64,000 nucleotides of DNA, taken from positions 56,094,432 through 56,158,431 of the forward strand of contig OX352761.1 in assembly GCA_947095585.1 (NCBI GenBank). The letters are read 5' to 3'. Under the pieces are notes generated by a model. The model worked only from the letters and a program-made list of their open reading frames with translations, made no database searches and had not been told where the DNA came from. A program made the position numbers and the translations under genes. The DNA is from Nephrocerus scutellatus. Lineage: Eukaryota > Arthropoda > Insecta > Diptera > Pipunculidae. Within the stretch, counting starts at the first letter, position 1. The number at the start of each line of letters is the position of its first letter. This document shows positions 34,161-44,639 of this stretch, piece after piece.

Positions 34161-34921
34161 CTAACTTCTCCAGATTTTCTGTATACCGGATCGTTTTCCG
34201 GATCTGTAGTAAAAAAAATTAAATTCGTCTAAATTATCCCATTCTAACTTTAGATCGTGTGCATTTAGCTGCACTGGGTGTTCATTAATATTCAAGAGTA
34301 GAACTTTGGCAAAATTGTCACTTGACTGGGCGATGGAAGAGGCCAAAAAGACCCCAGGTGAAACCTGTTTCTTCCGAATGACGACGTCATTTGCACAATT
34401 ACAAGCGACTTTAGAAAATAGAGTACTTCGTGCAGGTATGTTAATCTGGTCAACAAATTTTTGTTCGGTTTTCATGATGTTCTGTTTTGCTCCATCAAAA
34501 ATTCGTTCTGGTTTTGGAAGAGCTACTTCCCCAGATCCGCTATATATATAGAAGGCTTACTTTTAAAACATCGATTACCTCACTTTGTTGGATTAAACAT
34601 TTTTGCGCTTGTACCTTAACTTTCTTTGCCTTAGTCTTTCCTTTTATTAATTTTTCTTCATACTGTGATTCCATTTGCTCTTTTTGGCTCAATCTTTTAG
34701 TTTCATTTTTCTTAGATTTATTGTCTACCAAGTTTGTTGTTGTTTTTAAAAATTGCTTAGTTTTTTATAAGTCTATTGTCTCTAAGTCTTTTTTATTTTG
34801 CTTAGGATCTATTGTCTCTAAGTCTTTTTGCTTGGTTTTACGCTCTACTAAGTTTTTATTGAATTCTTTACAGTAAAAATTGGAATCATCAGATCGAAGT
34901 TCGCATGGCGACTCAAAGTTT
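34161..34921 (-). pseudogene. Protease-RT linker of element 2, lysine-rich
   Basis: The 34161-34475 frame resembles the linker between retropepsin and RT seen in errantivirus-like elements (PARSTLFSKV, VFLASSIAQ). Between 34476 and 34921 the minus strand encodes Lys-rich sequence with a repeated KDLETID heptad near 34760-34850, interrupted by stops. Confidence 0.5.
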
Positions 34922-35330
34922 TTAATTTTTTTTTTCATATGCCGAACGGAACGGTTTGTTTTCCTCCGTTTGGATTCGTTTGAATGGAATTTCTAGTGTT
35001 TCGTTTCTGAAATCTACTACGCATTTAAATTTAGATAAAAAATCATTTCCAATAATTCCATCATAGGCGAAATTAATTTGATTATCAAGTATATGAAAAG
35101 GGTGATCTAACAAAAGGGTATGTTCGGGTGACTTGAACTCTAGGGTACCATACACAAAACCAAGGGGTTTTAGCGATTCCCCGGCTATGGTAGTAATGGT
35201 GTAGAGGTCGTCACCATGTATTGTATTTTCATTATACATACATATTTTCTTTTATCAAGCTAACATCGGCACCCGTATTTATCAAAAACGTAGAAAATTT
35301 CCTATCCGAAGGACTGAACTTCAGTCGTAT
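34922..35330 (-). pseudogene. Retropepsin of element 2, frameshifted
   Basis: The catalytic motif INTGADVSLI lies at about 35253-35282 (NTGA at 35268-35279) and the C-terminal IIGNDFLSKF follows in another frame (34922-35239). The break is at about 35236-35250, where a TATG-type 4-bp duplication fits the frame change. Asn replaces Asp in the usual DTG triad. Confidence 0.7.
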
Positions 35331-35442
35331 CGTTGGTTCCTTAAACTCGGGGAAAAACGAAACGAAAAATCTAAAATTCAGTTCTTGGGATGGTACACCT
35401 CGGCTGTCTTATTTTGCCGATTGTTTCCTCCCGAATGACTTC

Positions 35443-35449
35443 GTTTCCC
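35443..35449 (-). promoter_or_regulatory. Slippery heptamer of element 2
   Basis: GGGAAAC on the minus strand lies as G GGA AAC in the frame of the Gag zinc knuckle, near the gag-protease boundary. The -1 frame after it is open for about 24 codons. Gag has stops upstream, so it is a relic. Confidence 0.5.
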
Positions 35450-35471
35450 GATTCAAGAACATTTGCATACC

Positions 35472-36326
35472 TTACACCACGGCTTTAATTCTGCTTTGCA
35501 GTGTATGCAGGTCTATTATTGTTTCAGCTGAAACCAGGAGTAGAATCGCCATTCCTAAAAGGATTTTGTGGAGGCCTGTGGTTGGATAACCGTAACCTAC
35601 AGTTTGCCTCGGTGTGGTTCCTCCTTTTGCAGTAATGGCAAGTAATAAATTGCACTTCCTTTTTAATAGGCCTACTCTGAAAAATTTATTTTGAAAATTT
35701 TGTGGGGTGTGATCGATGCGTGCAGCATGTCCCTCAGCATGAGCTATAACATTTTTTAGGTCAGCTCCCCCGAAAGCCTTGGCTATAAGCCTAATTTGAT
35801 CATTTTTTAGCCCGTCTTCAAACACCTGGATCGCTAGACGGCGGTTTTCTTGCACCAAGAATTCCCGAACTGTCTCGTCGCGAGTTGTGTTGAAGGTGGC
35901 GGAGTTTAGATTATTTAGGGCCGTACAAAACCGTTCGCCAAACTCCTTGACTGATTCTTTAAATCTCTGTTTTGTCGTCAACAGCTCGTTATGCGCAGAG
36001 GAACGCGTTTTCACCTCCTTGTATTCAGACTCGAGCTTCTCCTTGAGAGCTGCCCAAGTCGTAAGGGAGTTGAATTGTGTCAACTCGAATGCGGGACCCT
36101 GTAGCCTTGTCTTAACAATGGCCAAGAATGTGGGTTCATCACTCTCTTTTACCGAGGTGAAGAGAATATCACTGCATGACGTAAATTTTGCCAAATCGGC
36201 TGGCTTTCCGTCGAAAAGTGGTATGATGTTATACACATCAGAAAAGCTTATTTTTATGTCCATGTTGGACGATTCCTCTTTAGGAATAACCTCTAAATTC
36301 GACGAAAAACTCAAGTTTGAAGACAA
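35472..36326 (-). pseudogene. gag: gag of element 2
   Basis: From an ATG at 36326 the frame gives a capsid-like Gag (IIPLFDGKPADLAKF, WAALKEKLESEYKE, RFCTALNNLN). Near 35690 it shifts by one base. In the shifted frame a CX2CX4HX4C knuckle (CHYCKRRNHTEANC, 35599-35640) follows, then two stops (TGA at 35524-35526 and a later TAA) before the gag-pol boundary. Confidence 0.75.
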
Positions 36327-37441
36327 ATTAGTATCAGCAATTGCTTTTGCTTGTCTACTAATTTGCCTAGTGACTGGCCTACTTATTTTGAAAGAATAAA
36401 TTGACTAGCCCAAACAAAATAAAAACAAAAACAAAAACAATATTCACAGCACAAAAAAAATTCGCGAAAAAAATATCGGATTAATACCCAAAAGTCGCGA
36501 AATAATATCGGAGTAGAGAAAGGGGGGAGAAAAAGGTTTGCAACAATGTACCCAAGGTTCACCAAAAATATTTTGAAAATGTGCAATATGTTTAAAAAAT
36601 ACTATAAAATTTAATATAGGATATATGTTATATATATAAATAATTTTTTTTTTTTTTTATGGTGTATAGCCCCAACACGCATCAGAAGAGCGGTCTTCTG
36701 TTTTGGCTTTATAATTGGCTGCTGCCACCAAATGTTTTACACCGATGATTATAGCCGTGCTTTCTTGTGTGACCTAGGGAAGAGCTGTTTGGGCGGAGAG
36801 TTAACTTTTTAATAAAACGAACTGTTTACTTTGTTTTAGTTTTTATGTTTTACTTTTCAGGTTATATATTACTAGAGAGGCCCGCTGTCTTAGGCGTGGC
36901 TGCTAGTTAATTCTTATATTTTTTTCAACAGTTTACTTTTTCAATCCTAGGGAGGCCCGCTGTCTTAAGCGTGGCTGCGACCTCTACGAGAATGTTCGTA
37001 GCTTTAGATTTAGATTAACTCTGACTTTTCAACTGGATTTCACTCCCTTTTCATACACTCAAATCCGAACGATCTTTGTACCCAAACCAAAGCAGTTCAC
37101 GGAAATGCACTCATCAGCGATATTTCCCAATATCGATAAATCAATTAATTTTAGCTCCAGATATAGTGCAATGCACTATTAACTGAGTAAGCAATTAAAT
37201 TATTACCCAATAATATTAGGCTAAACGATTAAACCGGAAAATTATTACACAATGTAAATGCAATATAAATGCATCAGCATAAAATTCGTCAATGGCTCTG
37301 GATATAGTTCATACACACAGCTGTTGCCGTTGATGATGTACATTCACCCTTGTTCTCTATACCTACAATTCATACATGTATTTGATTTTGGGTATATCCG
37401 CCGTCTTACAATGTATTCGGTATGGAACCATTGGGAATGCT
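36327..37441. other. Leader of element 2 and unassigned AT-rich sequence
   Basis: No gene is seen. The first ~300 bp precede gag of element 2 and may be its leader. A minus-strand TGGTGAACCTTGGGTACA at 36547-36564 begins TGG like a primer site but I cannot assign a tRNA. At 36875-36904 and 36950-36978 a GC-rich sequence (AGGCCCGCTGTCTTA) occurs twice. An LTR could be present but no partner copy is available to define it. Confidence 0.3.
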
Positions 37442-37639
37442 ATAGCTGCAGTGCTGTATATACACAGTATTATACACAGAACGATCGCATGAATTATGTG
37501 CATTGCCATTACTATTGGTTATAGCTGCAGTGCTGTATACTCACAGCATTGAAGGCAGAGCGATCGCATGAATTATGTGTATTGCTATACACAGCATTGA
37601 AGGCAGAGCGGTCGCATGAATTATGTGTATTGCCATTGA
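37442..37639. repeat. Short tandem repeat, about 65-78 bp units
   Basis: Two and a half units share ATAGCTGCAGTGCTGTATA, a CACAG/CATTG segment and CGATCGCATGAATTATGTG. The words AGCTGCAG, CGATCG and TGTATATACA are palindromic. The third unit is truncated at its start. Confidence 0.75.
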
Positions 37640-38119
37640 ATGTATATTTGAATGCTATTGAATGTAGCGGATATCGGGTGACGAGCTCATGAACATTTTA
37701 TGTTTGACATGAAAAGTGAGCGCTGTAGCGTGCTTGGCGTACTTTCGGTATTGTGACGCATTTGACGCCGTGGGAAGGAAGAATCGTATTTAGGAGAGTT
37801 GATTTTGAGTTGAGTTGATTTGGTGAGGCGATATGTAGTGCGATCACTACAAAGCCTAAATTTCTTTATTTTGTTTATTCTTTATCAAATCAGTTTGGGT
37901 TACGTGCGAAGCTTATTGCTTGTCTGCAGGTGGTTAGTTAAGTACATTATTTGTTTTGTATAGAGTTTAGTAGTTATAATATTTATTTAGAATTCAATTT
38001 TAAGTAATTTTGTGTAGGACAATAAAAAGGAATCAACATTAGGTTGGAATACAATTCAAATCATCGAATGAGCTTTAAGCTCTTTTTCTTTTTTTAAAAT
38101 TTCGTTTTTTAAAATTTAG
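37640..38119. other. No gene recognised
   Basis: AT-rich sequence between the tandem repeat and the LINE relic. It contains AGTTGATTTTGAGTTGAGTTG and TTATTC-rich segments but no coding similarity that I can see. Confidence 0.3.
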
Positions 38120-38473
38120 GTTGGTTTAAGATTTGCTGGTATGCCATTCATTAATGCCGGTACTATATAGCTAAGTTGTCTTCTGCCGTATAAATTAAAT
38201 GTGTCTGGAATACCTAAGAGCTCGTGTGCTCGTCGTGTGTTCATGTTATGTTGTATTGGTTATCGAAAGCGACGATCCTCGAAGTATTCCAGGCTTACAG
38301 TAATTTTTTAGATATCTTTGATATTTAAACTTTGAAATAAATATTATTAGCGTTAATTGTCTTTACCAGTCGCTTTTGAATATTAATTATTTTATTTATA
38401 TGGGATTCCGATGCATTACCCCATTCTAACACCCCATATGGATTCCACTAGTGAGTAATAAACCTGTTTTTGA
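38120..38473 (-). pseudogene. Decayed non-LTR retrotransposon, RT C-terminal end
   Basis: Minus-strand frames give WGNASESHINKIINIQKR (about 38350-38430) and NLYGRRQLSYIVPALMNG (about 38140-38200), typical of the C-terminal end of I/CR1/jockey-type LINE polymerases, with a frameshift between them. The fragment ends abruptly at 38473, where the RTE element begins. Confidence 0.6.
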
Positions 38474-38501
38474 ACTTCAATCATCATCATCATATTTGGC
38501 T

Positions 38502-40122
38502 CTACAACCGGGCTCCGGTCCTGGCCTCCCGCAAAAAGTCTCTCCACCGGTCCCGATTTCGAGCCGATGTCATCCAGTTTGGCATCCCTAAACTCTGGGC
38601 GTCCTGGTCTACGCCATCCTTCCAGCGTAGGCTTGGCCGGCCTCGCTGTCGTGTTCCATAAATCCTTCCGCAAAGGACTTTCCGAGCAGGATCCTCTTCG
38701 CTCATGCGAGCTAGGTGTCCTGCCCACCGGATTCTACCGAGTTTAATTTTCTTCACGATGTCGACATCGCGGTAACGCTCGTAGATCTCATCATTATAGA
38801 GTCTCCGGAATCGTCCTTCCTCACATACGGGGCCAACAATTCTCCGTAAGACTTTTCTCTCGAACGCGGCTAAGAGGTCAGAATGCTTTTTGCTAAGCAC
38901 CCAAGTCTCGGATCCATATGTAAGTACTGGTATGACCATTGTCTTATATATCAGCAGCTTGGAAGTTATGGATAAGTTCCAGGATTTAAAGAGTCTTGAC
39001 AGGCTATAGTAGGCTTTGTTGGCTTTAAGCAACCGTGCGCGTATTTCTGGTTCCATGCTGTTATCGGCTGCTATAGTTGACCCGAGATAGTTAAAGGATT
39101 GCACTACTTCAAATTCGCGCTCCACTATCTGAATTGAGGGACCAATGTTGGCTCTTCTACTCGCAGACGTGGCCACCATGTACTTTGTTTTGCTCTCATT
39201 TATGTGCAGCCCCAGATTTCGTGCCGCCTGCTCTATCTGGATGAAAGCTTCCTGTTCAGCTCTATGGTTTCTACCAACGATGTCAATATCGTCTGCGTAA
39301 GCCAGTATCTGAATGGACTTAAAGAGGATTGTTCCTCTCGTCTTTACGTCAGAGTCGCGGATCAATTTCTCTAACGCCAGGTTGAAGAGGACGCAGACCA
39401 GTCCATCCCCTTGTCGGAGCCCGTTATAGATGTTGAATGGGCTTGATAGTGATCCGGATATTTACTTGGCTTATAAAATTGGTCATGGTCAACCTACATA
39501 GTCGTGTCAGTTTATTTGGGATGCCGAATTCTCTCATGGCTTTATAAAGTTCTACTCTGGCTATGCTATCATAGGCGGCTTTAAAGTCTATAAAAAGATG
39601 GTGTAGTGAGTTTTGAAACTCTAGACATTTTTCCATCACCTGCCTTAGGGTGTAAATCTGATCAGTTGTTGATTTGCCTGGAATGAAGCCACACTGGTAT
39701 GGACCAATGATGAACTTAGCGTATGGGGCTATCCTGTCTTGAAGGATAGAGGAGAAAATCTTATACGCGGTACTCAACAACGTTATACCGCAATAATTGT
39801 TGCATTTTGTTATATCTCCCTTCTTATGTATGGGGCACAGGATGCCTCTTCCTATTTTTATCAGTTCCGCTGGGATCCCATCAGATCCCGGGACCTTATT
39901 ATTTTTGAGCCGATTTATCGTTCTGCTAACTTCGTCTATGCTTGGTGGCGGCAGCATAGTATGATCTTCGGTCATTGGTGGAGCCTCCAATTCCTCAGTT
40001 AGCTGGTCATTTAGCAGCTCATGAAAGTGCTCTTCCCATCGCTCTAAGATGCCTTTAAGATCGGCGATCAGATTACCCTCTTTTTCCTTGCAGTATGTGC
40101 AACGCGGTGTATATTGCGTCAT
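38502..40122 (-). pseudogene. RTE reverse transcriptase
   Basis: Motifs in order are NNKVPGSDGIPAELIK, CPIHKKGD, YQCGFIPGKST, FIDFKAAYDS, NGLRQGD and ILAYADDIDIVG (YADD at 39288-39299), then the long C-terminal domain ending LREARTGARL. One frameshift near 39455 splits the protein between FKAAYDS and GLRQGD; otherwise the two halves are open. RT copies element RNA at the target nick. Confidence 0.82.
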
Positions 40123-41290
40123 ACCGCGGACCCTTTGGTAGAACTTCCGCGCCTAATGCGGTCCTTGCTCTCTGTACTGTTCCAGTTCACGGACGAGATT
40201 CTTCCAGGCTGCTTTTTTTCGCCGGTGAACTTCTGAGCTCTTTATATTCATCTTCGCGTGCCCGCGTTCTATGAGATTGTTGCATTGCTCGGTACGCAAC
40301 ATTCTTACGTTCAGTCGCTAGCTTACATTTGTCATCGAACCAGTCGTTTCGATCTTTACGACTACTGCCTAAGATGGAGTCAGCAGTACTAATGACAGTA
40401 TTTTTAAGGCGTGTCCATTTCTCTTCCACGCCCGACATCTCAGCCATAGGACTTACTCTCCCTGCATTTAGGGTGAGTCCGATCGCTTGACCGTAGTTGT
40501 TTCTGGTCTCTTTATTGCGAATGGCAGCCGTGTTGACTCGAATCTGATTCGCGGATGCAGTCTTCCGTGATGATGTAATCCGCGGTCGGAGCACCATACC
40601 AACAAGATAGTGGTCCGAGTCGACGTTGGCACCTCAGTACGTTCGTACTGTCATCAGATTCGGGTCCATCAGGATATACCCAGGTGGATTTGTAGATATT
40701 TTTACGCGCAAACCTTGTACTCGCAACGACCAAATTATTGCTTGCTGCCATCTCTATGACTCGTTGTCCATTGTCATTAGTGTTCTCGTGTAAGCTATGG
40801 GTGCCAATGTACTGCCTGAATACTGGCTCCCTACCTGTTTTAGCATTCATATCCCCCAGATATGATTTTTTTATCATACTGAGGGCAGGCGTGGAGTTCC
40901 CGTTTGACTGATTCAAAGAATTCTTCTTTTTCATCATCTGGGGAATCTTCTGTAGGTGCGTGAACGTTTATGAGGCTTATGTTTTTAAATTTGCCCCGCA
41001 CGCGAAGGGTGCATAGCCGTTAATTTACTGCATTAAAGCCGATAACGGTGGGTTTCATTCTTTTGCTGACTAGACATGATGTCTTGCATGACAGCTGTAA
41101 TATATGTCATATTCTGATGTTTGCAAGACACCATTCCCTGTCCAACGCATCTCCTGGATTGCTGTTAAGTCAGCCTTATATTTAGACAGGGTATCGGCCA
41201 GCTGCTGTGTAGCTCGAGCTCTATACAGTGAGCGTACGTTCCATGAGAAAATTCTTAAATCGTTTAGCCGTTTTCGTTGCCGTGGTCGTC
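40123..41290 (-). pseudogene. RTE endonuclease and linker
   Basis: The N-terminal endonuclease is readable near 41280-41080 (FSWNVRSLYRA, LTAIQEMRW), then ISLINVHAPTEDSPDDE (about 40930-40990), GDMNAKTGREP (about 40830) and NDNGQRVIEMAASN. The His/Asp active-site region near 40600 and a linker with NDWFDDKCKLATE follow in other frames. Several indels break it. Confidence 0.75.
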
Positions 41291-41300
41291 GTCGTTCATC

Positions 41301-42454
41301 AGTGTATCCGAGGCTGATTTAGGGTTCCGTAATAATAATTTTTTACAGGCGAGGTTATTGGCTCGCGCCAACCTTACTTTGAAGGACTATCCCGATCATT
41401 CAGCTTTTCCTGCATTGGAGGAAAATTACCAGCGGCCATCACGTGGAGGTTTGATCGCACTTCCACCAGTCAGAGATAGTTACGGCCACCTGCAATTCTA
41501 GAACATTCTGTGTTATTCCACCTATTTCTGATGATGGCTGACCGCCGAAGTTAATGTAGAGAATTTAAAAAATGGTAAAGGGAACGAATATGTATTTAAC
41601 TGGGAATCTAGTAGAACCAATCTACGGTTTTACACTGCAATGAGTTTAGGAAAACCCACTATATATTATATTGATTATTAATAATTTCTTAAGTCTTTTA
41701 TTAAAATTTTATTTAATTGTATTGCTTATAGACTTTATTTAAAAAATAATAATATTTGCCAATATTTCGGTCTTGCTGACCATTTATCAAGGCAAAAAGA
41801 TTATAAGTTATGAATTAATTTTCTGACTTCTGAAAAGTCAGAAAATTTTGAATTAATTACCGCTCCCTTGTGTATTTGGTGCTGTTCCAATAGTTGTACT
41901 GGTATGTACTCATACATGAAGTTGCACTTGTATGTACTTATACGGGTTGTTTATTCCATTTGAACGGCTTTTATGTACTTGTTATTTGGTGAAAGAATTT
42001 ACCAGTATTTTCTTGTCTTCGCTCGATTTAATTGGAATAGAATTGGGTATAATTAGCTGCACTGTGTGACAGAAACTTTAGTTATCGATAGTTATAGAAT
42101 GTATTTGTATGTACTCGGTACCAAGAGCAGTGTTATTTGTCTTATTGTAAAATTTAGTTGTCGAAAGTGATCGACTGGATCTGTACCAGAATATAAGTGT
42201 TATTTGTGCAAATTAAAAGTAATTACTAGTGTGAATTTGTGAATTCTTCCTTTTTGGAATAAAAGCTGTTATTAATAAAATAACTTGTGTTGTATTTTTA
42301 TTTGCGAAATCCATTACGAACTCTTTAGTAAGCCTAAACTTCATAACAATATGTTGAATGATATTTGCGGCTAAAGTGAAGATTTTAATTTATACTAAAT
42401 AAGCGTCGGATAATAGTATCTTCCCTAAAATTTGGAAGGAAACACTGGTTGTGC
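41301..42454. other. Possible RTE 5' UTR, then AT-rich sequence with an LTR-like end
   Basis: 41301-41520 is GC-richer and plausibly the RTE 5' UTR. The rest has no gene. It holds a 13-bp-arm hairpin (about 41815-41847, TTTTCTGACTT against AAGTCAGAAAA) and ends with an LTR-like 3' terminus at 42284-42348. Confidence 0.35.
42284..42348 (+). repeat. LTR-like end, left member of an inverted pair
   Basis: The sequence ends ...TTCATAACA and is closely matched in reverse complement at 43938-44005 (shared word GAGTTCGTAATGGATTT). A terminal CA fits the end of an LTR read on the + strand. Confidence 0.5.
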
Positions 42455-42722
42455 CTGTAGCTTAAGCCAGTATCTGGAGTTATTATTAGAGGGATGTAGC
42501 TATCCATCCCATTATCGGAGTCCTTTGTAGATGTTAAATGGTTTTGATAGTGATCTGAAGATGTTTACTCCGATTATAAAATTGGTCGTGCTCAACATAC
42601 ATAGTCGCGTCAGTTTATTTGGGATGCCGAATCATAGGCAGGTTTAAAATATATAATCAGACATATGTGCACCCCCTGCCGAAGGGTGAACAGGGTGAAT
42701 ACTTTGCTGTATATAGTATTAG
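42455..42722 (-). mobile_element. RTE fragment 2
   Basis: This parallels parts of 39280-39780 of the RTE element: AAGCCAGTATCTG, ATCCATCCC.TT.TCGGAG, GATGTTAAATGG.TTTGATAGTGATC, CGTCAGTTTATTTGGGATGCC. It is more diverged and has internal deletions. It abuts the MITE. Confidence 0.65.
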
Positions 42723-43118
42723 ACAGGGTGTATCTGTTAAGGTGGCAAATACTTAAAGGGATGATTCCTTGGTTAATTTCATGAAAAAAAAATATACATT
42801 TTTTAAATTCATGAAACTATTACTGATTTAAACGTCGTAAAAGTCAAAACAATTTTTATTTTTTTTAATTGTATTTTCAATAGAGATCATCTCGAAAAAT
42901 GTTCTCAGATAATTTTTTTTACAAATGTAGTATTAAAGCCTATTCAATTTTCTACAAATCCATGTCACATGTAAGGTCAAAAGTACATCTCTTCGCATTA
43001 AAACGCTACGTACACCGCAGGGGGAGAAAATACACCCCCCTCCCATACGATTTTTTTCATGAAATTAACCAAGGCATCAACCCTTTAAGTATTTGCCACC
43101 TTAACGGATACACCCTGT
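42723..43118. mobile_element. MITE with 68-bp terminal inverted repeats
   Basis: The left end (42723-42790) starts ACAGGGTGTATCTGTTAAGG and the right end (43051-43118) is its reverse complement with about 3 mismatches over 68 bp. The 260-bp interior is AT-rich with no transposase. Such structure marks a non-autonomous DNA transposon moved by a transposase supplied in trans. No clear target duplication is visible, so the superfamily is not assigned. Confidence 0.8.
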
Positions 43119-43265
43119 ATATGTGCAGCTTGATTAAATGAAAATAATATTTATAAGAGACCACAACTGTCTCTCGCAACAAATATTATTATTACTAATA
43201 TTTATAAGTTTATGTACATCGTTTTAATATATAAATATTATTAACATTTATTTCTTTAATTATAG

Positions 43266-43523
43266 CCATTATCATCGCTAAATATTAGTGGTTTTAACTC
43301 TTTTTCTAAATGGAAAGACGAAAGAAGCAAATCGGAAACTAACTCGAGTGGAGCTGAGTGCACTATTTGCTACGAAAATCCAATCGACTCTGTTCTTTAT
43401 ATGTGTGGACACATGTGTATGTGCTACGAATGTGCTATTGAACAATGGCGTGGAGTAGGTGGCGGTCAATGTCCTCTATGTCGAGCAGTTATTCGCGATG
43501 TCATTCGTACTTATGCAACATGA
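43266..43523 (+). CDS. neur: neuralized, last coding exon (C-terminal RING domain)
   Basis: After a strong splice acceptor (TTATTTCTTTAATTATAG, ending 43265) 85 codons run to a TGA at 43521-43523. The C-terminal half is a RING finger of the H-x3-C-x2-C type: CTIC, then MCGHMCMCYEC, then CPLCRAVIRDVIRTYAT at the very end. As I remember it, this is almost identical to the C-terminus of Drosophila Neuralized, an E3 ubiquitin ligase that ubiquitinates Delta to promote its endocytosis in Notch signalling. The RING recruits the E2 enzyme. The NHR domains should be in upstream exons, none of which I can find in this window. All zinc ligands are present and the frame is clean, so the exon looks functional. 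Confidence 0.85.
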   Translation, partial: PLSSLNISGFNSFSKWKDERSKSETNSSGAECTICYENPIDSVLYMCGHMCMCYECAIEQWRGVGGGQCPLCRAVIRDVIRTYAT

Positions 43524-43776
43524 TAGCTTTTTTATATTGACATTTAAAACAAATATTTATCACAATTATAGAAAACGGAACAAGGAATTTTAATCTTGCA
43601 AAACACAAATATTTGTTTGTTAAATTAGATGTTAATGTTGGTTTTCTTTTATTATTAATAGCACCGTGTTAATATGTGAGGCAAAAAGCCTCGTCCAAAC
43701 TAGAAAATTCTAGGAAACTGCTAAATATACTAGTACTAATTGTACAGCTATAAACAGCAATGTCAACAGTGGGACG

Positions 43777-43782
43777 AATAAA
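43777..43782 (+). terminator. Candidate polyadenylation signal for neuralized
   Basis: AATAAA, 254 bp after the stop codon. Other A/T-rich alternatives downstream cannot be excluded. Confidence 0.45.
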
Positions 43783-43937
43783 CTGAATGAAAAAAATTAG
43801 GTATATATATTTTTTGCAATATGTACTAGTATCTTACGTAGCAGTAAAACTTTCTTCACAGGTAAGTAGAACTTTTAGTCTTATATAAAACCTTAGACGA
43901 CAGCTATCTCATTTTTTTTTATTAAAATATATTGTAT

Positions 43938-44005
43938 TGTTACGAAATTTAGGCTTTAGAGTTCGTAATGGATTTTTGAAATAAAAACAATAAAAGTTTA
44001 TTAAT
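43938..44005 (-). repeat. LTR-like end, right member of an inverted pair
   Basis: Begins TGTTACGAAATTTAGG and matches 42284-42348 in reverse complement. The following 70 bp show weaker similarity to sequence left of 42284. Confidence 0.5.
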
Positions 44006-44074
44006 TCACAAGTACCAACTTTAATTAACAAAAAGCAAAAGTTTACAAATTAGACTGGTGATTACAGATTTTGT

Positions 44075-44370
44075 ACATACATCCTTACGTTCAGTCGCTA
44101 GCTTACATTCGTCATCGAACCAGTCGTTCCGATCTCTACGACTACTGCCTAAGATGGATTGAGCAGTACTAATGACAGTACTCTTAAGGCGTGTCCATTT
44201 CTCTTCTACGCCCGGCATCTCAGCCCCAGGACTTACTCTTCCTGCATTTAGGGCGAGTCCTATCGCTTGACCGTAGTTGTTTCTGGTCTCTGGCAGCCGC
44301 GTTGACTCGAATCTGATTCGCGGATGCAGTCTTCCGTGATGATGTAATCCGCGCTCGGAGCACCATACTG
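44075..44370 (-). mobile_element. RTE fragment 3
   Basis: Close match to 40297-40600 of the RTE element (linker region, DRNDWFDDECKLATE in the minus-strand frame 44218-44021), with a short deletion near 44291. Confidence 0.8.
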
Positions 44371-44639
44371 TTAATTTTCTTTTGTTTTGTTAATATATTA
44401 TTGTGTTGTTTATGTATTAACGATGTTATTACTTCTTTAAGTATTATTTGTTGTTGAGGTTTATTTGTTATACTCGTATGTTTATATATTTATGTATATA
44501 TAGAGAATATACTCGTATTTATACGGGTCCTTGTAATGGTAAGTTACTGGTAACGTACTAGTTGTCCGTAATAGTTTGGTACTGATTAACTAAAATACTG
44601 TGAGAGTGAAAATGCCGTTGAACAAATTATGGTAGTGTA
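44371..44639. other. No gene recognised
   Basis: AT-rich sequence with ATACTCGTAT/TATACGGG words that also occur near 41930. It may belong to the LTR-like sequence noted at 43938. Confidence 0.3.

Larger units (their letters stand above)
31674..36326 (-). mobile_element. Second Ty3/Gypsy element, decayed, no LTRs recognised
   Basis: Gag, protease, RT, RNase H and integrase follow in order on the minus strand, but in at least five frames with a large RT deletion. No 3' LTR follows pol: only about 70 bp separate its stop from the FHA exon acceptor. The protein sequence is distinct from both other Gypsy families in the window, though its RNase H and integrase are closer to the errantivirus-like element on the right. 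Confidence 0.8.
38474..41300 (-). mobile_element. RTE-clade LINE, nearly complete but frameshifted
   Basis: The minus strand carries an apurinic endonuclease, a linker and an RT in the order and spacing of RTE elements, about 2.8 kb. The 3' end is typical of the clade: the RT stop (TAG at 38502-38504) is followed within about 20 bp by a short ATG/ATC triplet repeat (38478-38497). Sequence 41301-41520 may be its 5' UTR. Confidence 0.8.

Noticed and set aside
36547..36564. Primer binding site of element 2
   Set aside because: It begins TGG, but no tRNA match is recognised and no LTR end can be defined next to it, so it is only mentioned in the surrounding entry.
42899..43141. Small plus-strand frame inside the MITE as a transposase
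   Set aside because: It has no DDE or DNA-binding motif and the element is too short to encode one.
43278..43469. Minus-strand frame over the neuralized exon
   Set aside because: It is antisense to a RING domain with all zinc ligands and a proper splice acceptor.
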